64,000 nucleotides of DNA from positions 3,218,378 to 3,282,377 of the forward strand of contig NC_083582.1 of the NCBI RefSeq assembly GCF_027579695.1. Direction: 5' to 3'. The notes beneath the pieces were generated by a model. The model made no database searches and was not told the DNA's origin. It saw only the letters and a program-made list of their open reading frames with translations. The DNA comes from Neoarius graeffei (taxonomy: Eukaryota > Chordata > Actinopteri > Siluriformes > Ariidae). The position numbers were made by a program, and so were the translations under genes. This document shows positions 14,062 to 24,902 of the stretch, one piece after another (positions within the stretch are counted from its first letter, which is position 1; the number at the start of each line of letters is the position of its first letter).

Positions 14062-14290
14062 TGACTTAACACTCTCCCAGCCACACAGACACGCGCACAC
14101 ACACATAAGTCATCTGGTTGGGGAGACAACTCCCTTCCTCTGCTCTCTCTCTCCTTATATCGGGCGCGGTCACTGGGAAGACACACAAACACAGGTTAAC
14201 TAACATCAGGTGTAGTGATTCTGCCACTTGCCTTCCCTGACTCCGCCCTCCGTTCACAGACCGATGCTTGACCACGCCCCCGCTGCCACA
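14062..14290 (-). mobile_element. Putative solo LTR of a Ty3/gypsy element
   Basis: On the minus strand it begins TGTGGCAGCGGGGGCGTGGT and contains CAAGCATCGG and a GGAGAGAGAGAGC purine tract. Its start resembles the segment after the gypsy RNase H at about 60190-60110 (GCGGCAGTGGAGGGGTGATC). It splits an L1 coding frame. I could not fix the target duplication, so the LTR call rests on similarity and on the interruption. Confidence 0.5.
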
Positions 14291-14398
14291 TATATGTATT
14301 ACTTCCTTCCAAAATTTTTGCATCTTCTCACATTCCCAGATGCAATGGAAGAGGGTGCCTTTATGAGTCTGACATTTCACACAAGTGTCTGGAATGTC
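14291..14398 (-). pseudogene. L1 ORF2 Cys-rich fragment
   Basis: The minus-strand frame reads CQTHKGTLFHCIWECEKMQK, matching the Cys-x3-His-x4-His-x4-Cys type motif near the C-terminus of L1 ORF2p. A solo LTR bounds it on one side and a SINE on the other. Confidence 0.7.
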
Positions 14399-14756
14399 AT
14401 CTCATTATCTGTAGCCGCTTTATCCTGTTCTACAGGGTCGCAGGCGAGCTGGATCCTATCCCAGCTGACTACGGGCGAAAGGCGGGGTTCACCCTGGACA
14501 AGTCGCCAGGTCATCACAGGGCTGACACATAGACACAGACAACCATTCACACCTACGCTCAATTTAGAGTCACCAGTTAACCTAACCTGCATGTCTTTGG
14601 ACTGTGGGGGAAACCGGAGCACCCGGAGGAAACCCACGCGGACACGGGGAGAACATGCAAACTCCGCACAGAAAGGCCCTCGCCGGCCACGGGGCTCGAA
14701 CGCGGACCTTCTTGCTGTGAGGCGACAGCGCTAACCACTACACCACCATGCCGCCC
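14399..14756 (-). mobile_element. tRNA-derived SINE, full length, in L1
   Basis: A reverse-strand copy of the Mermaid-like SINE with a 13-bp duplication TGTCTGGAATGTC at 14386-14398 and 14757-14769. It interrupts L1 ORF2. Confidence 0.92.
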
Positions 14757-14824
14757 TGTCTGGAATGTCTGGGTTAAATTTGTTCAGCTTTACTGGGGTG
14801 ATGTAGGTCCTCATTATCCAATTA

Positions 14825-16559
14825 TCCAACTGGCAAAAAGTATGGAATCGCCAGTCTTGGATGAGCACTCATTCAGACGTTTTATTCTGTAGAACAAACT
14901 GAGATCACAAACACGATACAATAATAAAGTCATTCCAAAGTGCACCTTCTTGGCCTTCAGAAACACTAAAATAAACGAAGAAAATACATTGTGATAGTCA
15001 GCAAATGTTACTTTTATAGACCAAGCGCAGGGAAAAAAATATGGAATCACTCAATTCTGAGGAAAAAAATATGGAATCACTCAGTTTTCAGGTAGAAAGT
15101 AAGGACTCGCCCAGTCAATTTCCTTTCCCTAAATTGACACCTGCCTCAGATTAGATCTGCTCGTTAGTCTGCAGTTAGAAACAGCGCAGTTATCACACCT
15201 TGGAGGGCTGCTGGACCAAGTGGCTTGGCAAGAATCATGGCTCCAACAAGAGAGATGTCTCTTGAAACAAGAGAGAGGATTGTCAAACTTCTTAAAGAAG
15301 GTAACTCTTCACGCATGGTTGCCAAAGATGTGGGCTGTTCACAGTCAGCTGTATCTAAGATATGGATCAAGTACAAACAGCATGGGAAGGTTTTTAAAGC
15401 CAAGCATACTGGTAGACCAAGGAAGACATCAAAGCGTCAAGACAAAAAACTTAAGGCCATATGTCTTGAAAACCGAAAAAGTACAACAAAACAAATGAAG
15501 CATAAATGGGAGGAAGCTGGAGTCAATGTACAAGTATGTGACCGAACGGTGAGAAATCGCCTGAAGGAAATGGGATTTTCATCTAGGAAAGCTAAAAGAA
15601 AACCATCATTGACACCTAAACAGAAAAGAACAAAACTACAATGGGCTAAGGAGAAGCAATCATGGACTGTGGATGACTGGATGAAAGTTATCTTCAGTGA
15701 TGAATCACGAATCTGCATTGGACAAGGTGATGATGCTGGAACTTTTATTTGGTGCCGTTCCAGTGAGATTTATGAAGAGGACTGCCTGAAGAAAACATCC
15801 AAATTTCCACAATCCTTGATGATATGGGGCTGCATGTCAGGCAAAGGCACTGGGGAGATGGCTGTGGTTACTTCTTCAATAAATGCACAGGTTTACATTG
15901 ACATTTTGGACAGTTTTCTTATCCCTTCAATTGAAAAGATGTTTGGGGATGATGAAATAATTTTCCAAGATGACAATGCATTGTGCCATAGAGCAAAAAC
16001 TGTGAAAGCATTCCTTGGTGAAAGACACATCCAGTCAATGTCATGGCCTGCAAATAGTCTAGATCTCAACCCAACAGAAAACTTGTGGTGGAAATTGAAA
16101 AAAATGGTCCACGACAAGGCTCCGGCCTGCAAAGCTGATCTGGCAACTGCAATCAAAGAGAGTTGGCACCAGATTGATGAAGAATACTGTTTGTCACTCA
16201 AGTCCATGCCTAAGAGACTGCAAGCCGTTATAAAAGCCAGAGGTGGTGCAACTAAGTACTAGTGATGTGTTTTGAATGTTCTTTTGTTTGTCTGTTTTTC
16301 ATGATTCCATATTTTTTTCCTCCGAATTGAGTGATTCCATATTTTTTTTTTCCCTGTGCTTGGTCTATAAAAGTAACATTTACTGACTTCCACAATGCTT
16401 TTTCTTCATTTCTTTTAGTGTTTCTGAAGGCCAAGAAGGTGCACTTTTGGAATGACTATTATTGTATCATGTTTGTGATCTGAGTTTGTTCTACAGAATA
16501 AAACGTGTGAATGAGTGCTCATCCAAGACTGGTGATTCCATACTTTTTGCCAGGGGTTG
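14825..16559 (+). mobile_element. Tc1-like transposon with intact transposase
   Basis: Inverted ends TGGCAAAAAGTATGGAATC (14831) and GATTCCATACTTTTTGCCA (16534) are present. Inner repeats GGAAAAAAATATGGAATCA near 15030 and 15060 have complements near 16303 and 16335, an IR/DR arrangement. The right end is GGGGTTG followed by TA. The left outer end is shorter by a few bases, which may reduce mobility. It is inserted in L1 ORF2. Confidence 0.9.
15225..16262 (+). CDS. Tc1-family DD34E transposase, intact, 345 aa
   Basis: The frame is complete from ATG 15225 to TAG 16260. It encodes a nuclear cut-and-paste transposase that would bind its inverted repeats and insert at TA. Domains in order: paired-type helix-turn-helix in residues 12-55 (VAKDVGCSQSAVSKIW), a GRPR AT-hook-like motif at 63-66, a second helix-turn-helix at about 75-125, then the catalytic core. 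D159 lies in IFSDES, D250 in FQDDNA and E285 in NPTENLWW; 34 residues lie between D250 and E285. Length is the family norm of about 340. A second Met at residue 5 could be the start. The core has WPANSLDLNP where most relatives have a Pro in place of that Leu, which might matter for activity. No stop or frameshift is seen. Confidence 0.93.
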   Translation: MARIMAPTREMSLETRERIVKLLKEGNSSRMVAKDVGCSQSAVSKIWIKYKQHGKVFKAKHTGRPRKTSKRQDKKLKAICLENRKSTTKQMKHKWEEAGVNVQVCDRTVRNRLKEMGFSSRKAKRKPSLTPKQKRTKLQWAKEKQSWTVDDWMKVIFSDESRICIGQGDDAGTFIWCRSSEIYEEDCLKKTSKFPQSLMIWGCMSGKGTGEMAVVTSSINAQVYIDILDSFLIPSIEKMFGDDEIIFQDDNALCHRAKTVKAFLGERHIQSMSWPANSLDLNPTENLWWKLKKMVHDKAPACKADLATAIKESWHQIDEEYCLSLKSMPKRLQAVIKARGGATKY

Positions 16560-16561
16560 TA

Positions 16562-17114
16562 TATGGTATTAATTTGAGCCTATAGTTAATGGAGAGGCTC
16601 TGGGCCTTTGAGCATATTTGACTCCACTCACTGTCCAGCACATGTTCCTGTAAGTCCTCGCTCCATCACCTCCTCTTTGAGTCAGATGAATCTTTAGAAT
16701 GAGTTGAGAATATATTGTAAAGTGTAGAGATCTGGCCTTTGCTTTGCTGACGCTGGGTTCCAAACCGTTCTAACACTGTTAAAGGGGGACAGTTAGATGA
16801 GTGATTTAACTTGGAGTGGATAAAACTTCGCAGCTGTAGGTATTTAAAAAAGAGACTGTGGAATGTTGAATCTATCAGTGTATCACCATTCTAGAGGTCT
16901 ATGATCCTTCTAATCCCTTTGTGTGACCATTGTTTGAATCCTAAGTCTTTCACGCCAGGTTTGAACTCCGTGCTTCCCCAGATAGGTGCAAGGCAGGACA
17001 AAGGTGGATTGTCACCTACAGCATTATGAGCTTCATGCCATATCATCAAGGTGTTTCTAACAAATGGATTTAGTGTATTTTTCTTCAAGTTCTTAAGAGA
17101 GTCAGAATATAAAC
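16562..17114 (-). pseudogene. L1 ORF2 C-terminal region fragment
   Basis: The minus-strand translation contains SLKNLKKNTLNPFVRNTL, LMIWHEAHNAVGD and LGFKQWSHKGI, typical of the region between the reverse transcriptase and Cys-rich end of L1 ORF2p. A Tc1 bounds it on one side and the SINE/DNA-element composite on the other. Confidence 0.7.
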
Positions 17115-19735
17115 ATGAAGTCATGACCTAATGGTTAGAGAAACAGCTTTGGGACCCAAAGGTTGCTGGTTTGATTCCCCAGACTAGCAGGATTGACTTG
17201 AGGGCACTTTCACACCAAAGGTTGCCTTTTTCAAGTTTAGCTTCTAGGGTCATAAAAGTAAACTAAATGTGACATAATGTATCACTTTTGTTCACTGTTT
17301 TTGTCTGAGGGTCGGAAAGAAGCTACACAGTCAGTGGTTCTTCCATCCTATCATTATTGTGGAAATATTAGCCATTTTTAACATGTTTTTGACAGAATCT
17401 GCAGTCCCAAATTAAATTTTAAAATATTGCATTGAGTATTAAATAATTTCTGTCCCATGCATGGCTGAGCATGCTGCTTCCTTATATAGGGGGTGAGTCA
17501 AGAAATGTCCATTCCAAATTTCATGAAAATCGGTAAATTCGTTTGGCCGCTATGGTGATTTAACTGAATCATGGCATTCCGTGTTAAAACAAATAAAGTG
17601 ATTGTCCTTTCCTGAACAACATGAGTAACTGATAATGTGTTGTGCATTATCAGTCTAGAATAACATTTAAGAAATTGTTTTTCATCACTGTTTTCACCTC
17701 ATTTTCAATTTGAACTGTTATTAAGCAGGTAGTGAGTTTTTCAGCTATTCGAAATCCTGATGTAGAATCTGCGTTAAAAATCTGTCCTCTCCAGAACTTA
17801 GGATAATCTGTAAAACTTACCTCAGTTTTATGGAGAAATATTCTTACTGGATTAATTAGGGCCCAACAATATAAAACCAATGAGAAACTATCGCATTCAA
17901 ATGCATGGTTGAAATACATTTACATAAAAATGTTGTTAAAGGGGATGTCCTCTCCAGAACAGGATATTTAATAGATACAGTTGGCATAGAATGTATTGTA
18001 ACCAAACTTGGACAGCCTTCAGTTAATAAGCGGGATCAATACTACTTCAAGTTACCAGAAAATGTCAACTTGGAATAGTTTTATCATGCATTTGTTTCCA
18101 CATGCCTACTAGTACATTCATGTGTAAATGATCTGTTTGAATGTAGTCATTGGTAGGACCAATGTATTGTTGTTGTTTCATAGTTTTACTGTTAGCATTT
18201 TGGTTCTTGTTTAGCCATGTTAAGTGAAAGTTGATGTTGATAATGTCGGTCCAATGCTAAAGAGGCATAGCGTGTATGAAATGAATAGATGTTGTAGACG
18301 ACCAGGACTTTCAGATCAGACATTCTGTGTTCATGGGAATTTCATGTTCAATTATGGCCAATGGAAAATAAGTAGGCATAGTTTTGGTGGTGTTGTGTTT
18401 CACTGTTATGTGTTGTTCATTGTTATTTGATAAAAAGTAAAGTTTTTGTAGCATTAGGCCTTCTTGACAGGTTTTTCTACTGATGTGTAGGAAAGCGAGA
18501 ATAGACAGATGAGGAACTTCTGAGCTTGAACTAGGTGGCAATTTGAGAAAGAACTTTCACCTCAAAGTTACCATCTGGGGACTAGTACTAGTACAAACAA
18601 AGACCTGTCGGTCAGACAAGTCAAATAATTTGGATGTAAATGTGCCCAGGTTACAATATTGGTTAATTTTCTGAGAAAATTAAGCGTTAAAGAAAAATGT
18701 CCTCTCCTGAACAAATGCCCAAGACTCCCAACACTATTAATTCTCTCTCACTGACTAGATGTTAAATGTTTGCTCTCATCAAATGCATAGTTTAACATAT
18801 GAAATTTGTGGCTCCAGGTGTTTTGGATGTAAATTGCTAACTTGTATGTTAAGTACTTTTAGGATAATAAGGATAAATAAACCTTCATTATTGTAAAGGT
18901 CCAAGAAATAATATAATGGTCCAAGAAACTGTGCAAAAGGTTCTTTTTTCAATCAGAAAACATATTCAAAATTGTTGCCATAGTTTTCCTGAGTAATTTT
19001 TCATTTGAAAAGTGATGTTAAACATTCTGTCCTCTCCTGAACAGAAATATGGATTTTGTGACCTGATTTGATTTGCGCGGTGACCGGAAAGTAGATACAG
19101 TATGAAGTTGAAATTTTCTAGTCACCTACCAGATTGGTGTATCTTTCTAAAAAGGCATTTTAGCTGATTTCCTGGACCTATTTCTCATTTCTAGCTCTAT
19201 TGATATGTGAAGTGACTCCTAAAATAGACTGAAAAAATTCACCAAAAACTAGATTTTCCAAAATATGTCCACCATTGATGGATATTTTGGTGTCTCTTTG
19301 TTCCATTAACATCTCTGCAATAATTAGGTGGAATGTAGGGGACCCAATCCACCAATTAGGCTTAAATCTGAATGATAATGTAAAAAAATCCAAATTTGTG
19401 AATTTTACCTTCCTGCTATGTTAAAACTAACAAATTTTGGAATTTGAAATGACTTGTAGCCTTGATACTTGAGGTACATGTTACCCAATATGTATTCTAT
19501 GGAATTCAGGATGGATTTTTGCATTACATTGAAGTTCATTTTCAACTGTTTTTGGGACTTTTAAGGCAACCTTTGGTGTGAAAGTGCCCAAAAGTGCCCT
19601 TGAGCAAGGCACCTAACCCCCAACCGCTCCGGCAAGAATGGTGGCGTACCTTGTGTCTGATTAGCCAAAGAAAAACTGATGATGTGATCATCAGTTCGGG
19701 CATTGAACCCGACGAACTGAACTAACGCTAGCCCT
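17115..19735 (+). mobile_element. L2-tailed tRNA-like SINE split by a DNA element
   Basis: The SINE head (GAAGTCATGACCTAATGG, TTTGATTCCCC) occupies 17115-17201. Its body resumes at 19590 (AAAGTGCCCTTGAGCAAGGC). The boundaries of the downstream flank before L1 resumes at about 19736 are approximate. Confidence 0.65.
17202..19589. mobile_element. Unclassified 2.39-kb DNA element with 27-bp terminal inverted repeats
   Basis: Perfect inverted repeats (starting GGGCACTTTCACACCAAAGG) lie at 17202-17228 and 19563-19589. Between them is AT-rich sequence without a convincing transposase frame. A motif, GTTAAA then a short gap then TGTCCTCTCC[A/T]GAACA, occurs five times in the same orientation, at 17603 (TGTCCTTTCC variant), 17783, 17946, 18698 and 19028. 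I could not identify a clean target duplication, so I do not assign a superfamily. Confidence 0.7.
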
Positions 19736-19769
19736 CTTGTGGACGATGCTTCCATTTTTACCCAAGGTA

Positions 19770-20456
19770 AGTCTGGATGTGATGAGAACCATTAATGGGC
19801 AGCTCTAAGCTGGGCTGCTCAGTAGTACCATACTAGGTTTGGTACCTTTAGGCCTCCTCTGTCAAATGGAAGGTATAGTAGTGCAAGTCGGAGTCTCAGG
19901 TATCTATTTTTCCAAATGAGCTTTGTAAGAGTTGTTTTCATATCTTGGAAGAATTTAGGAGGAGGCGGGAGTGGGACTGACTGGAACAGATAAAGAAATT
20001 TGGGGAGGACATTCATCTTGAAAGTTTTTATACGTTCAATCTCAGACAAGGGAAGTGAGATCCATCTGCTGAGAGATTCCTTGACTTTTTTGAAATAACT
20101 GGGTCATAATTGGCAGAGATGAATGAATTTAGATACCTGAATCCTTGAGGCGCGTTCATAAACAGGTGCCGGACTGTGGGATGGAGTCTTTCCCAGTCAT
20201 TGAGGAAGAGAACAGAGGATTTAGTTTTGTTAACTCTGTATCCTGAGAACTTCCCAAACCTATTGATCACGTCAGCAAGGGCTGAGAAAGACTGTTCCAA
20301 GTTCATCAGAAAAAGTAATGTATCATCTGCGAACAAAGCTATGCGATGCGATGCTCTACATCTGCAATCTGAATTCCTTTTAATAATAGGGTGATTTCTA
20401 ATGGAGATGGCAAAGGGTTCTAACACTAAAATAAAAGCAGGAGGGACAAGGGGCAA
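19770..20456 (-). pseudogene. L1 ORF2 reverse transcriptase, second half
   Basis: The minus-strand frame contains LFADDTLLFL (catalytic FADD at about 20333-20322), then FGKFSGYRVNKTKSSVLF and, in another frame, YLFQSVPLPPPPKFF and LPFDRGGLKVPNL. Several frameshifts make it non-functional. Confidence 0.85.
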
Positions 20457-20932
20457 CCCTGACAGGTCCCACGATGGAGAGTGAATGGTTTGGAAATAAT
20501 ATTATTGGTCATAATCTCTGCGCATGGTCCTGAGTATAAGAGTTTGATCCATTGCCTAAAATAAACACCGAAACCAAAGCGGGAGAGTACTTCAAATAGA
20601 TATGGCAATTCGACTCTGTTGAACACTTTTTCAGCGTCCAGTGACAAAATACATCAATCTTGTGTCTCTTTTTCATGAATTATATTTAAAATTCTTCTAA
20701 TATTATAATATACCTGATGTTTTTTTATGAATCCATTCTGATCAATATCTGTTAGAGATGGGAGGCATTTCTCTAGCCTTAACGCCAAAACTTTAGCAAT
20801 TATCTTTGTATCTGAGTTCAGTAGAGAGCTCGGTCTATAGGATTCACATTTCGAAGGAGGTTTGTCTGGTTTTAATATGAAGGTGATAAGTGTGTTTCTC
20901 AGAGAGGGGGGCAGGCTGAAAAGATTCTTCAT
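20426..20932 (-). pseudogene. L1 ORF2 reverse transcriptase, first half
   Basis: Minus-strand motifs are FILKPDKPPSKCESYRPSSL (RT block 1-2), [40 protein letters not shown] (Asp of motif A) and QGCPLSLLL. An in-frame stop after HEKETQD and a shift near 20440 break it. Confidence 0.85.
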
Positions 20933-20973
20933 ACATATCCTTCAATGGACTTATCAATTTATCTTTAAATAAT

Positions 20974-21883
20974 TTATAAATGGGAGTCCATCCGGACCTG
21001 CCGTTTTCCCTCTTGTGATTTTATAGCCTCTAAGATTTCCTGACTTTTGAGTGTTCGGTCCATCCAGGATTTATCGTCTTCAGATATGATGGGGACTGGG
21101 AGTTGGTTGAGAAAGGGAGTTTGATCTTCCTCTAATTCTGATAATTCTGATTCATATAGGGTCTTATAATTTGCAGCAAAAGTATCATTTATCACTAAAG
21201 GATCAGTAATAATATCACCGTTTGAAGATTGAATACTATTGATGGCTCTTTCTGTATCCAACTTTTTTATTTGCCAAGCTAACAGCTTTCCACTTTTCTC
21301 CCCTTGTTCGTAAAATGTTTGTTTCAATCTTATTAAGCAGTTTTGTGCTTGAGAGGCAGAAAGTGCATTATATCTGGCCCTGAGCGAAGCTAATTCCTGT
21401 GTATGAGGATTTGTCTTGTCGACCTCCCTCTCAAGTTGCTTAATTGACTTGTCTAAAGTAAGCATTTCTAAATTTGTTTTATTGGTTATTGAACTGGTGG
21501 AACTAATTATTTGACCATGAATATAAGCCTTAAATGCCTCCCATCTCATAGAGGCTGAAGTCTCGTCCTTATTGATGCCAAAGAAGTAGTCTATCTGTGT
21601 TCCCACAAATTTCAAAAAGCTGGGATCATTTAGCCATTTAGGGTGAAGCTGCCATCTCCGAGCACCCCGCACAAGTTTTTGGTCATTATAAATAAGAGAT
21701 GCTGGACCACGATCTGAGATTACAATGGAGTCATGAACACAATCTGTTATTCTTGGAAAAGGATCACTGGACACCAAAAAATAGTGAATCCGTGAATGTC
21801 CTTTGGATACATTTGTGCAACAAGAGCATTCTCTGTTATTAGGAGACCGTCTCCTCCAGGGGTCACATAAATTTAGCTCTTTT
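20974..21883 (-). pseudogene. L1 ORF2 segment between endonuclease and RT
   Basis: A 267-codon minus-strand frame begins in ISDRGPASLIYNDQ (end of the endonuclease, with the conserved SDR). It runs through the linker with FYEQGEKSGKLLAWQIKK. It ends by frameshift before the RT. Its upstream neighbour is separated by the SINE at 21898-22960. Confidence 0.8.
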
Positions 21884-21897
21884 ATAAAATACTGCAG

Positions 21898-22960
21898 GGT
21901 GGCACGGTGGTGTAGTGGTTAGCGCTGCCGCCTCACAGCAAGAAGGTCCGGGTTCGAGCCCCGTGGCCGGCGAGGGCCTTTCTGTGTGGAGTTTGCATGT
22001 TCTCCCTGTGTCCGTGTGGGTTTCCTCCGGGTGCTCCGGTTTCCCCCACAGTCCAAAGACATGCAGGTTAGGTTAACTGGTGACTCTAAATTGAGTGTGA
22101 GTGTGAATGGTTGTCTGTGTCTATGGCTACGTTTACATTAGACCGTATCTGTCTCGTTTTCTTCGCGGATGCACTGTCCATTTACATTAAACCACCTGGA
22201 AACGCCGGGAAACGGGAATCCGCCAGCGTCCACGTATTCAATCCAGATCGTGTCTGGTCCGGTGCTGTGTAAACATTGAGATACGCGGATATGCTGTGCT
22301 GAGCTCTAGCTGGCGTCCTCATTGGACAACGTCACTGTGACATCCACCTTCCTGATTCGCTGGCGTTGGTCATGTGACGCGACTGCTGAAAAACGGCGCG
22401 GACTTCCGCCTTGTATCACCTTTCATTAAAGAGTATAAAAGTATGAAAATACTGCAAATACTGATGCAAATACTGCCCATTGTGTAGTTATGATTGTCTT
22501 TAGGCTTGCCATCCTTCCACTTGCAAGTGGTAAGTGATCTGCGCTGGGATCACACACACAGCGTCTCAGTCCCGAATCACTGCTTGTGCGCTTCACTCGC
22601 GCGCTGTGTGAGCTGCGCAGGGCCGGAGTGCGCACCCTCCAGAGGGCACTCGCTGTTCAGGGCGGAGTGATTTGGAGCACAGGATGCCTGAGGAGCCGAG
22701 CATATCCGTGTATTGGTATTGTTGTGTGCACGCGAATCGTGTACTGGTGTTGCTGTGTGCATGCTAATCGTTTTAAAAACGTTAATCTGATGATCCGCTG
22801 ATACAGTCTAATGTAAACATGGGCTATGTGTCAGCCCTGTGATGACCTGGCGACTTGTCCAGGGTGAACCCCGCCTTTCGCCCGTAGACAGCTGGGATAG
22901 GATCCAGCTCGCCTGCGACCCTGTAGAACAGGATAAAGCGGCTAGAGATAATGAGATGAG
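21898..22960 (+). mobile_element. tRNA-derived SINE split by a MITE
   Basis: A Mermaid-like SINE has a 14-bp duplication ATAAAATACTGCAG at 21884-21897 and 22961-22974. The SINE body is interrupted at 22126-22823 by a MITE. The SINE itself interrupts L1 ORF2. Confidence 0.92.
22126..22823. mobile_element. MITE with TTTACATTAGAC ends and 5-bp duplication
   Basis: The left end GCTACGTTTACATTAGACC and right end GTCTAATGTAAACATGGG are inverted. CTATG is duplicated on both sides (22121 and 22824), matching the uninterrupted SINE sequence. There is no transposase; 698 bp, locally GC-rich. Confidence 0.85.
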
Positions 22961-22974
22961 ATAAAATACTGCAG

Positions 22975-23481
22975 CGTTTTCCTACTCTGTATATGAGCTG
23001 TGTCAGTGCCAGAAGAGCGATCAAGGTGGGGAGAAATTGTGCAATTAAAATCGCCAACAATTAGTAATTTCCCTGGTAGTGAGGCTAATAGTAGAAATAG
23101 ATTTTCAAAAAATTTGGGGCAGTCATCATTGGGTCCATATAAGTTCACCATTGTAATATTTTCATTAAAGAGTGAACCTTGCAAAATCAGATCTCTTCCA
23201 GTAAGGTCTGGTAATGTTTTCATAACTTGAAAAGGGAGAGACTTGTGAATTAATGTAATAACTCCCCTAGCATTAGTAGAGAACGAAGCAGAGTAAACTT
23301 GGCCCGGCCAACGCCTCCTTACCTTTAGCATATCACTAGACATTAAATGAGGTTCTTGTAAAAATATAACTGTTGATTTAAGATGTTTAAGCCTCGTCAT
23401 AACCTGCTTTAATTTAGTTAATTTCCCTAAGCCTCTCACGTTCCAAGTAGTTATCTTTATATTCGAGTCACCAGCCATCAT
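22975..23481 (-). pseudogene. L1 ORF2 endonuclease domain
   Basis: Minus strand, starting MMAGDSNIKITTWNVRGLGK, the apurinic endonuclease fold of L1 ORF2p. Conserved blocks are FLQEPHL (catalytic Glu), VNLYGPNDDCPKFFENL and LIVGDFNCTISPHLDRS (Asp, Asn). The domain would nick target DNA for target-primed reverse transcription. It is cut off by the SINE inserted at 22961. Confidence 0.88.
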
Positions 23482-24029
23482 TTATCATCAGTGATGTAGT
23501 GAGTACCGCGCTGAGTGTCGTCTAAACACAGTCAAGAAGTTTGTGAAATGATAGAAGTGAGGACAATAAAAGGTCTGATAGCCCTATGACATTAAATTGA
23601 ATCCCAATGATGGATGAGAAAATCCCTCCCCTGCTGTCATCTAGAACTTGACAGCATTCCCCGCTAACCCAACCAGATGAAAACACAACATAACGCTGGT
23701 CTGATCCTACGGAGAGGAGCAGAGTAACGAGACTCAAACACATGTCCATCATCAGCCGCCCCGCTGAACGGCGTAAAGAAAAAAAAAAGAGAATACTCAA
23801 TCTCAAAGAAAGAAAAGAAAACATTCAACAAAAACACGGTTCCTCGAGCTGTCTTGTTATTTCCAGAAGTCTTAAGGAGAGGAAGAAAAAGTAAACCAAG
23901 AATTTCCACTATTAACCTCGACCTTGGTAGCCATGCCTGTCATGGTGTTATTCCATAGCGAGTCTGGAAAAAGAAAAAGAAAAAAGAGATTCGAATGACC
24001 CAGTCGTTGTCCTCACCTTCACTCAGGAT

Positions 24030-24902
24030 CTATACCGGAGACGGTGATGCATCATGCCGGCCAACGGAGAGACTTCGGACGAACGTCGCAGCATCCTCCG
24101 GGGTGTCAAAAATCCGGGATCGACCTGCGTGTGTCATCCGGAGCCGGGCTGGGTGTAGGATTCCATACTGGACGTTCAGGGCTTTAAGCTGCTGCTTCAC
24201 TTCGTCAAAGTGCTTCCTTTTGATATGTGTCTCCCTGGCAACATCCTGGAAGAATTTCACCTCCTGTTCTTTAAACATCACTTTTCCTTTGGCCCTGGCT
24301 GCCCGGATCACTCTCTCTTTATCTTTAAAGTTGAGGAAGAGCATTATTAGCGCTCTGGGGATGTTGTGATCTTGGCGACCCTGCAGGCGGTGGGCTTGTT
24401 CGATGAAGACCGGATAAGGGAAGGAGTCAGCCCCAAATACCTCAGGAAGCCATCGCTCCAGAAAAGCTGCGGCGTCTCGTCCCTCTGCTCCCTCCGGCAG
24501 GTTGATGAGGCGAAGGTTGTTGCGCCGCCTGCGGTTTTCCTGGTCGTCAGTCTTGGTGGTGAGAGAAACTACCTGCTTCTGGAGCTCAGCAACTGTTTTT
24601 TGCAAAGTAGCAACGTTGTCCTCCGTGTCTCCAATACGCTGTTCAGCCTCCGCGAGTCTGTTAGAAAACTCGTTGAAGTCATGTTTAATACCTTGCATGG
24701 CTGTTAGGACCCCAGTAGAGTTTGCCGAGAACTCGTCTCTCATGTCGGTTATAGCTTTCATGATCATGTTTCCCCCAACAGTTTCCATGTTGCTAGCTGC
24801 GCTGCTGTCTGTTAGCATAACTGAAGGAGCTGAGGCAAGTGGGCCCACTTCGGTGGAATTAGCAGGCTGGTTTGTCTCCTTTTTCTGCTTTCTGGTTTCC
24901 AT
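24030..24902 (-). CDS. L1 ORF1 protein, intact, 290 aa
   Basis: The start is ATG at 24902 (METRKQKKET); an upstream GTG in frame is not needed. It is an RNA-binding nucleic acid chaperone that coats L1 RNA. A Ser/Ala-rich N-terminus precedes a coiled coil at about residues 40-120 (NRLAEAEQRIGDTEDNV, LQKTVAELQKQVVSL). Then come the RRM-like domain (NNLRLINLPEGAEG, ALIMLFLNFKDKERVI) and the C-terminal domain (YGILHPARLRMTHAGRSRIF). No stop or shift interrupts it. The downstream ORF2 in the same L1 is destroyed, so this copy could act only in trans. Confidence 0.9.
   Translation of the reverse strand: METRKQKKETNQPANSTEVGPLASAPSVMLTDSSAASNMETVGGNMIMKAITDMRDEFSANSTGVLTAMQGIKHDFNEFSNRLAEAEQRIGDTEDNVATLQKTVAELQKQVVSLTTKTDDQENRRRRNNLRLINLPEGAEGRDAAAFLERWLPEVFGADSFPYPVFIEQAHRLQGRQDHNIPRALIMLFLNFKDKERVIRAARAKGKVMFKEQEVKFFQDVARETHIKRKHFDEVKQQLKALNVQYGILHPARLRMTHAGRSRIFDTPEDAATFVRSLSVGRHDASPSPV

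Noticed and set aside
18224-18430. Transposase gene in the unclassified DNA element
   Set aside because: Frames of 60-90 codons on both strands show no catalytic motif or sequence resembling a known transposase.
22586-22801. Frames in the GC-rich MITE at 22126-22823
   Set aside because: They lie within a non-coding MITE defined by inverted ends and a target duplication.
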